Shown piece after piece: positions 45,121 through 53,736 of a stretch of DNA of 64,000 bases. Source of the stretch: Phycisphaerales bacterium (GTDB lineage: Bacteria > Planctomycetota > Phycisphaerae > Phycisphaerales > UBA1924); contig JAJDDC010000040.1 in the NCBI GenBank assembly GCA_029260515.1, positions 62,001 through 126,000 of the forward strand, given 5' to 3'. The first letter of the stretch is position 1, and each line of letters opens with the position of its first letter. The notes under the pieces were generated by a model that had not been told where the DNA came from, did no database searches, and saw only the letters and a program-made list of their open reading frames with translations. The position numbers and the translations under genes were made by a program.

Positions 45121-47319
45121 CTAATTGCCGGTGAGTTCATTGGCTATGCGATGGGCGTCGTAGATCTTCACCAGGGCTTCCATGATTCCGTCGACGTGCA
45201 CCGAGACGGCGCGCGGCACGTCGTCCCTGAACACGAAGTCGTTGTGCAGTGATTCAATATTTCCATCGACGACCAACCCGACGACCTCGAGCGCCTTGTT
45301 GACGACGACACTGCCGGAGTTTCCCCCGGAGTACCGCCACCCGTGCATCCCGTCAGACCGCGTCTCAAAGCTCGTGCTTCCGCGAGTGATGTCGCTGGTG
45401 CTGACGAAGTTGACGGGCTTCGTCATGTCAATCTTGTCCTTGCGGTCGAGCCAGATCTTCGGGAGGTTAAAGGGATACTCGTTGTCGAACTCGCGGCCGC
45501 GAACGTAGAGCCCGTCAAACGTCGTGCGGTACGGCGCGATCGTGCCGCCCGACGGGATGCCCCTCATGACACCGTCCGTGAATCGGGGCGTCATCGTTCC
45601 ATCGGAACCGACTTTCGTGCCGTAACACGCGAACAATGCGCGAGCCATCTCGGCCCCGAGGGCTTCTTCCTTCGCGTCGAGCTCAGCGCCGAGCTTCTCG
45701 TTCTTCCGCATCAGAGGAACGAGTTCGCGCGCGGCGACGATCGCCGGATCCTCGCTTTCCTGGATACCCTTCCAACCCGACTTGACGAGAGCGTCACGTT
45801 TTTCCGGGTAAAAGACGAGACTGCGGAGCTTCGGGCCTCCGCGATGCCCTGCGTTGCCAGTTCCAACGACGGCATCCAGGAATTCCTTGCCATTCCTGCC
45901 ACCGAGCACCTTCGAAAAGAAGGGGTCGTCCTTTGGCAACCATCCGCGGGCACGCACGACATGGTCTACAAAACGGGCTCTACTTTCGTAAGCGGGGTTG
46001 CCGGCCCCCTGACCTTTCAACTCTCTCCTGACTTGCTTGCGATACTCTTCGGTTTCGGCGGGATCGCACGATCGCACGGTGGTGATCGCTGTATTGAGTG
46101 GAGCGAGTCCGCCAGTCGTCTGGAATTGGGCCCGGGCCTGGTGCAGCCGGCGCTCCTCGACCACGCTGGCGATTCGATCCCAGAGGTCGCCGTACTTCTC
46201 CGCGAGCTTCTCGTCCGCCATCACGCGGCGTTTGAATGCCTCCTCTGCCGCGGTCTTTTGAGCCATCAACTCCGCGTTCTTGAGACCATTCAGGTTGCCA
46301 CGCGTCGCCTTCAGGCCGTTTTCCAACCCGATGGGTCTAATCCGCGAAACAGTTCCGTGAAAAATATCGAAATCCTTCCGAATTCTTAAGCTGCTCGTGA
46401 GCCACTCCAGGTGCATCGGGACCTTGATGTCTCGCTCGAACTCCAGCTGCGCCTTCGTGAACAACCGCTTTGTCGTACCGGGGTTGCCGGACACGAAGAC
46501 GAGTTCGCCCTTCTTCGCGCCGCCCGACCTCCACTTGAAGCAGTGTTTCGTCGTGTCCGCCGGCTTGCCGTCTTTGTACGCGCGGAGGAAAGCGAAATCG
46601 AGGCTGTACCGCGGCCAGGTGAAGTTGTCCGAGTCACGGCCGAAGTGCGCGGCTTGCAGGTGCGGCATGCACACCAGACGAACGTCGTCGTACACCCTGT
46701 ATTGGTAGAGCTGGAAAATGCCGCCTTGGTAAAGGCTCACGATCTGCGGCACGAGTTCCGGATCGGCCCTCGTGGCCGCGTCGAGAATCGACTGCTTGTT
46801 CGAGTCGCGCTTTGCCTTGATCCGAGCCTCATCGTCGGTTGGCGTCACACCATCGTTGACCTCGTCGGTGACGTTCGAGATCTTGACGAGTTGCGCGGCG
46901 GTCAGCCATCCGTCTCGCCTCGACCGCAAGCGGATCTCCTGTTCCAGCGTCGCGGCGACGAATCCCGTCTCGATCATTTTGAGATGTCGCGGTCGAGGCC
47001 ATGTGACCGCTTCGGGCACGCAGCGGGTGCTCGTCATGATCAGGCCCTTGGGCGAGACGAACGATGCGGAGCCGAATCCGGACAGGATGTCTTCGCCGCC
47101 GAGGCGCAGCGAGCCGAGCCGAAGGGAGTCGAGCCACTCCTGGTCCGGCTTGAACCCGTATTCCTTTTCGAGGTGTGCGAGAGGTGGATTCTCGAAGGTC
47201 CACATCCGACCGAGCTCGCCGTTCTCTTGCGCGAGCGTGGTTGAGGTCAAGCTCAGCAATAGGGCGAGGCCGGGAAGGAAGATCGAATGCATGGTTTGAA
47301 GTGCGGACGTGTTTCGCAT
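45121..47319 (-). CDS. S46-family peptidase homologue lacking the catalytic His (copy 2, intact)
   Basis: A 732-residue exported protein with the S46 (DPP7/DPP11) layout. A signal peptide (FLPGLALLLSLTSTTLAQ) is followed by the N-terminal half-barrel with GGEDILSGFGSASFVSPKGLIMTSTRC (Arg99-Cys100). Next come the Asp-bearing WPRYSLDFAFLRAY, then the helical lid, and the Ser nucleophile region YSGGNSGSVVV followed by DGNIESLHNDF. In active S46 enzymes the first motif is T-N-H-H-C. Here both histidines are gone (T-S-T-R-C) while Asp and Ser are kept, so dipeptidyl-peptidase activity is doubtful. Start at MRNTS is shared with copy 1; MHSIF at 47292 is an alternative. Confidence 0.82.
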   Translation of the reverse strand: MRNTSALQTMHSIFLPGLALLLSLTSTTLAQENGELGRMWTFENPPLAHLEKEYGFKPDQEWLDSLRLGSLRLGGEDILSGFGSASFVSPKGLIMTSTRCVPEAVTWPRPRHLKMIETGFVAATLEQEIRLRSRRDGWLTAAQLVKISNVTDEVNDGVTPTDDEARIKAKRDSNKQSILDAATRADPELVPQIVSLYQGGIFQLYQYRVYDDVRLVCMPHLQAAHFGRDSDNFTWPRYSLDFAFLRAYKDGKPADTTKHCFKWRSGGAKKGELVFVSGNPGTTKRLFTKAQLEFERDIKVPMHLEWLTSSLRIRKDFDIFHGTVSRIRPIGLENGLKATRGNLNGLKNAELMAQKTAAEEAFKRRVMADEKLAEKYGDLWDRIASVVEERRLHQARAQFQTTGGLAPLNTAITTVRSCDPAETEEYRKQVRRELKGQGAGNPAYESRARFVDHVVRARGWLPKDDPFFSKVLGGRNGKEFLDAVVGTGNAGHRGGPKLRSLVFYPEKRDALVKSGWKGIQESEDPAIVAARELVPLMRKNEKLGAELDAKEEALGAEMARALFACYGTKVGSDGTMTPRFTDGVMRGIPSGGTIAPYRTTFDGLYVRGREFDNEYPFNLPKIWLDRKDKIDMTKPVNFVSTSDITRGSTSFETRSDGMHGWRYSGGNSGSVVVNKALEVVGLVVDGNIESLHNDFVFRDDVPRAVSVHVDGIMEALVKIYDAHRIANELTGN

Positions 47320-47456
47320 TTTCTTCGCGTTCTGATTGGCAAAAAAATTCGATCGAGCATGCGACAGCTTCACCGTCGGTACCGAGGCATGAAGCTGAGA
47401 GTTGCAAGTTCGGCACGCTCAGAGCCGTGAACAGAAAGGCTGAGGGAGCACGAAAA

Positions 47457-47484
47457 AGCCCCTCGACGAACTCGTCGAGGGGCT
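47457..47484 (-). terminator. Terminator attached to a displaced tRNA 3' end
   Basis: A 12-bp stem (AGCCCCTCGACG/CGTCGAGGGGCT, loop AACT) is followed on the minus strand by TTTTT. It lies 11 bases beyond the tRNA-Pro 3' fragment, exactly as the terminator lies beyond the intact tRNA at 21557, but its sequence is different. It therefore belonged to another tRNA gene. Confidence 0.75.
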
Positions 47485-47495
47485 CTTCTTGAAAG

Positions 47496-47526
47496 TCGGG
47501 GTGAGAGGATTCGAACCTCCGACCTT
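47496..47526 (-). repeat. tRNA-Pro 3'-end fragment, candidate attachment site of an integrative island
   Basis: Thirty-one bases are identical to the 3' end of tRNA-Pro(GGG), from the discriminator through the T-arm. At 47527 the sequence departs completely, with no 5' acceptor strand, D-arm or anticodon. Because the native-looking terminator (47457-47484) remains on the 3' side, the break fits the displaced original tRNA end left by a tyrosine recombinase integrating into the tRNA. Confidence 0.65.
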
Positions 47527-47811
47527 CTCGTCCCGAAAAAGTTGAAAAACACGATTTCCGGGCCGTGAAGACTTATCCACATGGCACGTCGGGCCAACAT
47601 TGGACACCAATGCCGGTAAGCGTACCGGCAGTCTGGATGAGTGCCTGAAGTGGCCGCTTCCAATCGGGCTCGAATCGGAGTATGAGCGCTCGCGCGATTC
47701 TGTAACTCTTCCCGCCATCTTCACCTCAGCGAGTGAATGACGCGCGGCAACGAACCCAGCGGTCGATGCCGTAGTGTCGTTGCTCACAACCAGCCGAGTC
47801 ACAACAACGAG

Positions 47812-47859
47812 ACTCCCTTGGGCCCGAGACGAGCGACGACTAACTCGGCCCAGGGGAGT
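47812..47859. promoter_or_regulatory. Long inverted repeat before a small gene
   Basis: Arms at 47812-47828 and 47844-47859 (ACTCCCTTGGGCCCGAG against CTCGGCCCAGGGGAGT) pair with one mismatch and one bulged base, 15-base loop. It ends 20 bases before the ATG at 47880. No T run follows on the plus strand, so an operator or RNA control element is as likely as a terminator. Confidence 0.45.
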
Positions 47860-47879
47860 TTCTGTGTGAGGACACGACG

Positions 47880-48086
47880 ATGCCGAAGGACGAATGGAAA
47901 GTACAAGCACCGAGGCCGTGGTACGACAACCCAGAGACAGACGCTGATGGTGAGATTCAGCGGCCAACTCCATCACAAACACAACTCTTGATCAAGCTGC
48001 GGTATCCCGAAGAGGCCATCCCAGCCTTGACTCGGAGAGAGGCAAGCGAAGCCATCTCCGAGCTACTTCGCCAGCGACGCAAGTAG
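47880..48086 (+). CDS. Small protein with Q-x-x-L-L/T-R-R-E-A helical motif, uncharacterised
   Basis: A 68-residue protein. The last 35 residues (PSQTQLLIKLRYPEEAIPALTRREASEAISELL) resemble the short helical domain seen at the ends of several phage and plasmid proteins: A-T-x-x-Q-x-x-L-L-x-x-L-G...(L/A)-T-K-x-E-A-S-x-x-I-x-x-L-L. The N-terminal half is polar with Trp/Tyr residues. A GAGG element stands 10 bases before the ATG. No function is proposed. Confidence 0.55.
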   Translation: MPKDEWKVQAPRPWYDNPETDADGEIQRPTPSQTQLLIKLRYPEEAIPALTRREASEAISELLRQRRK

Positions 48087-48453
48087 TCGTGGGCTTCCAG
48101 TCCAGTCATCCAATCAGAAATGGTTGTTGACTGTTTGCGGGCGTCCATCCTGCACCCACATCTCGATTCGTCAGCCTCAGGCCCCGAGGGCACCCAGCAT
48201 TACGCAAGTATCGGAGCCGCAACCACCCATCACCGGTGGCAAAGCGAGAGGAAAGACCACCCTTGGCCCCGCCGTGCATTGGGGTTAGCGCGCCAGGCGT
48301 AGACACGGAGAATACTGGCTACGACCACGTGGACAATGGCAGCGATGACCGTCCCCTCTTTGGTGCGAGGTCGGAAACTTCGAGGGTGACGTGGCTCGAA
48401 TTGGGAGAATCCCCATCAGCCCCTCGCTCCCCTTCCAGTGTCGCTCGTGGGAG

Positions 48454-48478
48454 TTTGACCGACGACGAGTCGGTCAAA
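48454..48478. terminator. 10-bp perfect hairpin
   Basis: TTTGACCGAC (48454-48463) and GTCGGTCAAA (48469-48478) form a perfect stem with a five-base loop. The minus-strand reading follows the eroded hsdR, so it may be its former terminator, though no T run is attached. Confidence 0.35.
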
Positions 48479-48628
48479 GCTCGAGCGCATGGAGCGTTGA
48501 GCGCTGAAGAGACAAAAAGAAAACCCGGATATGCCTCTTCTCTCGCTGACTTCACCTTATTCGGATCGGCCTAAAAGGGCGAGACGAATGCGTGACGACC
48601 ATCGAGCGAAGCGATGATGGAGTCACGC

Positions 48629-48822
48629 TTACTCCAACTCCTCTGCCAGAGTTTCTGCCTGAGCCAGCACCAACTCTGTCGCAGTTTCTTGCTCGTCGGG
48701 TGGGTAATTGTACTTCCAGAGAAGTCCTCTCATAATGGCTCTCATCTTGCGCGAACAGTTTCCTTGATTCTCCAGTCAATCGCCGCGCTGCGCGGGAATC
48801 TGTCGGCAAGTTCTCTTGCGAT
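48629..48822 (-). pseudogene. Fossil of type I restriction enzyme HsdR (C-terminus)
   Basis: On the minus strand, 48822-48748 reads IARELADRFPRSAAIDWRIKETVRA. After a single missing base, 48745-48629 reads MRAIMRGLLWKYNYPPDEQE and TATELVLAQAETLAEELE, then a stop. This matches the DUF3387 end of HsdR, whose family pattern is ...T-I-D-W-T-x-x-E-x-V-R-A-K-x-R...(R/K)-K-Y-G-Y-P-P-D-x-Q-E-x-A-x-x-x-V-L-x-Q-A-E. Nothing of the helicase or nuclease domains and no HsdM or HsdS was recognised nearby. It is a remnant of an older restriction system in the same location. Confidence 0.7.
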
Positions 48823-49469
48823 CTACGTGAGCCATGGCATCACACTCATACGCTTTGCTGCCAACTGTTATCCGCGCATAGCAGTAAACGACGCTGTCTT
48901 GGATATCATTCGTCTGCGGCACCAGATCTCAAGCGCATGATCGCCAGGTCAGCAACATAGCGTACGAGCGCCAACTGTACTCTTGCGCATCACAAACCTC
49001 CTAACACACGGACTCACCCTAGGCAGTAGTTCGGCATCCAGCGGGCAACTGTCGATAGGCAAGCCTGTCCGTTCTGTTGCTCTCGACAGGTCTGCAAGTG
49101 GTCCAGATCAGTGAGGTAGGAAATGAAGCCATCAGCCATACACGGCTCCACTCTGTCGCGTATCCGGCAACCTCAAGACCAGTGACCGCCGCGCCAATGA
49201 CAATTGCGAACCCAAGGAGGCGGGGAAGAGACTCGTGGAGTGGCCGGAGCATGCAGCACACTACCGCGAGGTCGAATGCTGGCAACTCACGTGGCGGCAT
49301 TACCTATTCGCTTGGGAGGCCCCTCCCCCTCTCCCCCGAATTGTCTATGTGGGTCCTATCCGGGCCGTCCATGGGTTCCCTTGAGCCTCGACACCTCAGC
49401 CTGCCGCTAAAGCCGCGCAGAGGCAAGCAGCCGGCGTTGACTGCCAATAACTGCTATCCTGATACCCGA

Positions 49470-49706
49470 ATGGAAAGGAAACGCCAGGGACATTCCGGGC
49501 TTCCGAAGGGGCCTCCTGAGGTGATGACCATCGATGAGCTTGCTGGGTACCTGCAAGTCTCGAAGTCATCCCTCTACAAGCTCGCCCAAGACGGCAGAGT
49601 CCCTGGGCAGAAGGTCGGGCGGCATTGGCGATTCCACCGTGCGACCATCGACGAGTGGCTCACGGGGACAGTGAGAGACTCGAAGCCAGCTGGGGGTGCG
49701 GCGTGA
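49470..49706 (+). CDS. Excisionase-type helix-turn-helix protein, coupled to the helicase
   Basis: A 78-residue protein of the HTH_17/excisionase family: TIDELAGYLQVSKSSLYKLAQDGRVPGQKVGRHWRFHRATIDEWL, i.e. helix-turn-helix followed by the wing with the R-x-x-x-x-R-F motif. A basic N-terminal tail (MERKRQGH) precedes it. Its stop overlaps the GTG start of the SNF2 helicase (GTGA), so the two are translated together. It is a candidate transcriptional regulator of the defence operon rather than a recombination directionality factor, since the recombinase is 12 kb away and on the other strand. Confidence 0.8.
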   Translation: MERKRQGHSGLPKGPPEVMTIDELAGYLQVSKSSLYKLAQDGRVPGQKVGRHWRFHRATIDEWLTGTVRDSKPAGGAA

Positions 49707-52700
49707 AGGTACTCCGGAACACCGGTCAGGAACGAGTGGTGGACGTACTTCGTCCACTACTCCCGAATGCTGCCCAGTTTGATCTTGCGACGGCCAAAGT
49801 GTCTTTGTACGCCTTCTTGGCTCTTGCCGAAGAACTAAAGGTCGTTCAGAGTGCCCGCTTGATCATCAGCCAGAATCTTGACGCAACCCAGCTGCTCGGC
49901 GTGGATGCTGATCGTCCGCTACGAAACAGCCTAGGAGCCCCACGGCTCGCAGAGGAATTTGCTGCTTGGCTCCAAGCCTCGGTCCAAGTCAGGCAAGCCG
50001 GGAGCGGAGTACCGCAAGCGGCCGCGGTCATTCGACAATCGTCCGAGTCGCCCACATGCGCCTTGCTGGGGGCATTTGGGTTGACGACAGATGGCTTGGG
50101 GCTCGCCCCTGGCAATCCGCTGAGTCTCGTCCAATGTTCTGACACGGATGAGGAAGCGAACGCAATTGCGCAGTGGTTCGACCAACAGTGGGCCGCGCTA
50201 TCCCAGCACGATGCCGCCCCGAAACTGATGGAGTTGTTGCAGGCGTTGGCGCGGCGGCAAGCTGCACTCTCGGCCTACTCGCTCATTCTTCATCACGTGC
50301 TGGGATCACGTGGCGATGAACTGGACGAAGACCAGATCGTCAAGGCCGCCACCGGTATCCGCAAGACAGTCGTTTGGCGGAAGCTCTACAAATTCCAAAG
50401 GGATGCTGTCGTTGGCGCGATCGACAAGCTGAATCGATTCGGTGGCTGCATCATCGCCGACAGCGTCGGTCTCGGGAAGACGTTTGAGGCGCTCGCGGTA
50501 ATCAAGTACCACGAGCTGCGCAATGACCGCGTGCTCGTGCTGTGTCCCAAGCGATTGCGTGATAACTGGACGCTCTACGGCGCAAACGACCGCCGGAACA
50601 TCCTTGCCGCGGATCGCTTCAACTACGACGTCATTAACCACACTGACCTTTCCCGCGATGGCGGGTTCTCTGGCGACATCGATCTCGCGCACATCAACTG
50701 GGGCAACTACGACCTCGTTGTGATCGACGAGTCCCACAACTTCCGCAACAAGAAGAGTCCACGACAAGGTGGCGAGACGAGATACGACCGGCTGATGAGG
50801 CAGATCATCAAGCAGGGCGTGCGGACTCGCGTGCTCATGCTGTCGGCAACGCCCGTCAACAACCGCCTTGCCGACCTTCGCAACCAAATCGCATTCGCTA
50901 CAGAGGGCGACGACACCGCCCTTGCTGATCAAGGCATCCCGAGCATTGATTCCACGACCCGTCTGGCGCAGAAGCAGTTCAATCGGTGGCTCGAACTCGA
51001 AGATGCTGATCGATCGTCATCCCGGCTCATCGACATGCTGGGCTTCGACTACTTCCGCATGCTGGACTTGCTCACGATCGCGAGGTCGCGGCGCCACGTC
51101 GAGAAGTATTACGGCACGGCGGAAACGGGTCGCTTTCCGGAGCGACTCAAGCCCAACAACATTAAGTCTGACATCGACAGCAGGGGCGAGTTCCGGTCCG
51201 TTCGAGAGCTCAACCAGGAGATTCGCCGCCTCAATCTCGCGGCGTACGCGCCGCTGCGGTACGTGCTCACCCATAGGCAGCAGGCCTACGACGAGAAATA
51301 CAGCACTCAGGTTGCCGGTGGCAAGGGCTTCTGGCGTCAGGTGGATCGCGAAGAGAGCCTGATCCACCTTCTGCGAATCAACGTCCTCAAGCGGCTAGAG
51401 AGCTCCATCCACTCATTCCGTCTCACGGTACAGCGTCAGCTTGCTGACGTCGAAGCCATGCTCCGTCGGATTGAGGAACATGAAGAGGACGTCGAAGAGC
51501 CGAGCATCGAGGACGTGGATATCGATGATCCGGCATTCGAGAGCCTGCTCGTGGGCCGCAAGGTGAAGGTGCTTCTTTCCGATGTGGACCTCGTCCGCTG
51601 GCGACAAGACCTCATCGAGGATCGCAACCGACTCGCCACCTTGGTCTCCGCGGCCAGCCAGGTCACACCCGACCGCGACGCCAAGCTGCATGACCTCATG
51701 CAGGCGATCAAGCACAAGTGCGAGAACCCGATCAACGACGGTAACCGCAAGGTTCTCGTATTCACCGCGTTTGCCGATACCGCGGAATACTTGTTCGAGA
51801 ATCTCGCGCCATGGGCCCAGAAGTCTCTCCGGATCGACTCGGCGGTCGTGAGCGGCACCGGGCGCAACAAGACCACCCTTGGCTCCGGCCGCAAGGACTT
51901 CACAACGATCCTGACGGGCTTCTCGCCACGCTCGAAGGAGCGTCCCGAAGACCTCGCGAGCGATGGCGATATCGACCTGCTCATCGGCACCGACTGCATC
52001 TCCGAGGGCCAGAACCTCCAGGACTGCGACTGCGTCATCAACTACGACATCCATTGGAACCCCGTCCGCATCATCCAGCGCTTCGGGCGCATCGATCGCC
52101 TCGGCTCGCAGAACACCCGCATCCAGCTCATCAACTTCTGGCCCAACATGGAGTTGGAGGAATACATCAACCTCGAACAGCGCGTGAGCGGCAAGATGGT
52201 CCTGCTCGATGTCTCCGCGACCGGCGAAGAGAACATCATCGAGGCCCAATCCGGCAACCAGATGAACGACCTGGAGTACCGCCGCACGCAGCTGCTCAAA
52301 CTCCAGGACACGGTCATCGACCTCGAAGACCTCTCAACCGGCGTCTCGATCACCGACCTGACGCTCACCGACTTCCGCATCGACCTCGCCGAGTTCATGC
52401 GGAGCCATCCGAACCAGATCGAGAACGAGCCCCTCGGCAGCCGCTCCGTCACCATCACAGCCGACGACGACATCGACCCCGGCATCATCTTCTGCCTGCG
52501 CGCAGAGGGGGACGCAGCGAAGGTCGTCCCCGAGGCCGGATACCCCCTCGCGCCGTACTACCTTGTTCATGTCCGCGACGACGGCACCATCGCGGCGTCC
52601 TACACCCAGCTCAAGCAGATCCTCGACCGTCTCAAGCGGCTCTGCATGGGCAAAGACCTCCCCGAGGAATCGGCTTGGAATCGCTTCAACAAGGCGACCA

Positions 52701-52927
52701 AGCAGGGCAAGGACATGACCCATGCCCAGCGCCTCCTCGCCGCCGCGGTCCGTTCCATCATCGGCAAGACCGAGGAACGCGCCGTCGCGAGTCTCTTCAA
52801 GCCCGGCGGCACGCAGGCCCGCAAAGACGAGTTCGCCGGCACCGATGATTTCGAGGTCGTGGCATACCTCGTCGTCCTCCCACCCGACGGCAAGTCACCG
52901 AGCCAGACACCCGGGGGGACCGCATGA
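49703..52927 (+). CDS. SNF2-family helicase with degenerate PLD-like N-terminal domain
   Basis: A 1074-residue superfamily 2 translocase. Residues 1-180 have the layout of a phospholipase D-like domain (ARLIISQNLDATQLLG..., LLGAFGLTTDGLGLAPGNPLSL), but no H-x-K-x4-D motif is visible. The helicase core follows: DSVGLGKT (253-260), RVLVLCPKRLRDNW, DESH (342-345), LMLSATPVNN, then a helical insertion of about 200 residues and the second RecA domain with VLVFTAFADT, DCISEGQNLQDCD and QRFGRIDRLGSQN (about 790-800). Such helicases occur in defence operons. GTG start overlaps the HTH gene; the stop overlaps the DUF4391 gene by ATGA. Confidence 0.88.
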   Translation: MKVLRNTGQERVVDVLRPLLPNAAQFDLATAKVSLYAFLALAEELKVVQSARLIISQNLDATQLLGVDADRPLRNSLGAPRLAEEFAAWLQASVQVRQAGSGVPQAAAVIRQSSESPTCALLGAFGLTTDGLGLAPGNPLSLVQCSDTDEEANAIAQWFDQQWAALSQHDAAPKLMELLQALARRQAALSAYSLILHHVLGSRGDELDEDQIVKAATGIRKTVVWRKLYKFQRDAVVGAIDKLNRFGGCIIADSVGLGKTFEALAVIKYHELRNDRVLVLCPKRLRDNWTLYGANDRRNILAADRFNYDVINHTDLSRDGGFSGDIDLAHINWGNYDLVVIDESHNFRNKKSPRQGGETRYDRLMRQIIKQGVRTRVLMLSATPVNNRLADLRNQIAFATEGDDTALADQGIPSIDSTTRLAQKQFNRWLELEDADRSSSRLIDMLGFDYFRMLDLLTIARSRRHVEKYYGTAETGRFPERLKPNNIKSDIDSRGEFRSVRELNQEIRRLNLAAYAPLRYVLTHRQQAYDEKYSTQVAGGKGFWRQVDREESLIHLLRINVLKRLESSIHSFRLTVQRQLADVEAMLRRIEEHEEDVEEPSIEDVDIDDPAFESLLVGRKVKVLLSDVDLVRWRQDLIEDRNRLATLVSAASQVTPDRDAKLHDLMQAIKHKCENPINDGNRKVLVFTAFADTAEYLFENLAPWAQKSLRIDSAVVSGTGRNKTTLGSGRKDFTTILTGFSPRSKERPEDLASDGDIDLLIGTDCISEGQNLQDCDCVINYDIHWNPVRIIQRFGRIDRLGSQNTRIQLINFWPNMELEEYINLEQRVSGKMVLLDVSATGEENIIEAQSGNQMNDLEYRRTQLLKLQDTVIDLEDLSTGVSITDLTLTDFRIDLAEFMRSHPNQIENEPLGSRSVTITADDDIDPGIIFCLRAEGDAAKVVPEAGYPLAPYYLVHVRDDGTIAASYTQLKQILDRLKRLCMGKDLPEESAWNRFNKATKQGKDMTHAQRLLAAAVRSIIGKTEERAVASLFKPGGTQARKDEFAGTDDFEVVAYLVVLPPDGKSPSQTPGGTA

Positions 52928-53694
52928 CCCCCGAAGTTGTACTTGATGCCCTCCAGCTGCCTGCCCAAGCCCTGATCGCCCACCGCGTCCCCAAGACGCT
53001 GTTGATCGAGAACGGTGCGCCCACAGCTGCCGACAAACGCCAGATCGAGGCCGGCATCGAGGAACTCCATTGGATCGCCACGCTCAAGCCAACGACCGTG
53101 GGTGTTGCAACCTACACCGACGACACGCGGGAGGCAGTCGAGCTCGCCGTTCTGATCCTGCGCCTGCGGGCCAAGGCCAAAGTCGCCCGGCTCGTCGAGC
53201 TCATCCACCGCGCCGTCCCGTATCACCTGCTGCTCCTGACGCAGCCAGCCATGGAAGCCAAGCCCGGCGGCCTGCACCTCTCTCTCGCTGACAAGCGAAG
53301 GTCGCAGAACGAGAAGGACAAGGTCGTCATCGATGGCGATCTCGTGCAGTGCGACACAGGCTCGCTCACCGAGGCCGTCCGCGAACGGCTCATCGAGTCT
53401 CTCGCGCTCGTCCGCCAGCCGCGCACCAATCTCCACGCCCTCTACCGTGGCTGGATCGACACGGTGCTCGCCGCGAAGGCCGCTGCCATCACTGGCGACT
53501 TCGTCCCCGCCGCCGATGCCGGCCACGCCCAAGACCGTGCCGTTGCTCTGAACGCCTGCACCGACCTCGAAGGCCGCATCGCGTCGATCCGCTCCGCGGC
53601 CGCCAAGGAGAAGCAGCTCGCCCGCCGGGTCGAGCTGAACACGCAACTCAAGACCCTCCGGAGCGAGCTCGAAGCCGCCCGAGCCAAGCTCTGA
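52924..53694 (+). CDS. DUF4391-domain protein
   Basis: A 256-residue cytoplasmic protein. The DUF4391 pattern is visible: an N-terminal AHRVPKTLLIENGAPTAADKRQIEAGIEELHWIATLKPTTVGV, the middle EAVELAVLILRLRAKAKVARLVELIHRAVPYHLLLLTQ, and a C-terminal coiled-coil-like helix (IRSAAAKEKQLARRVELNTQLKTLRSELEA). The family is found next to type III-like methylases and SNF2 helicases; its activity is not established. Start overlaps the helicase stop (ATGA). It probably bridges the helicase and the methylase, which is an inference. Confidence 0.82.
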   Translation: MTPEVVLDALQLPAQALIAHRVPKTLLIENGAPTAADKRQIEAGIEELHWIATLKPTTVGVATYTDDTREAVELAVLILRLRAKAKVARLVELIHRAVPYHLLLLTQPAMEAKPGGLHLSLADKRRSQNEKDKVVIDGDLVQCDTGSLTEAVRERLIESLALVRQPRTNLHALYRGWIDTVLAAKAAAITGDFVPAADAGHAQDRAVALNACTDLEGRIASIRSAAAKEKQLARRVELNTQLKTLRSELEAARAKL

Positions 53695-53736
53695 CCCCGC
53701 CAAGCCCTCAGCAGAATCACAGGAACACCACCCGCC

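Larger units (their letters stand above)
48087..49469. other. Nearly gene-free, eroded accessory stretch
   Basis: 1,383 bases with no intact gene that I can support. It holds a 10-bp hairpin (48454-48478) and an eroded HsdR C-terminus (48629-48822). The remaining short open frames on both strands have no recognisable protein features. The stretch has lower GC than the chromosome flanks. Confidence 0.5.

Noticed and set aside
47496..47600. Complete tRNA on the minus strand
   Set aside because: No acceptor 5' strand, D-arm or valid anticodon loop can be formed upstream of the T-arm.
48236..48574. Hypothetical gene of 112 residues
   Set aside because: No ribosome site or recognisable features, competing open frames on the other strand, in an eroded region.
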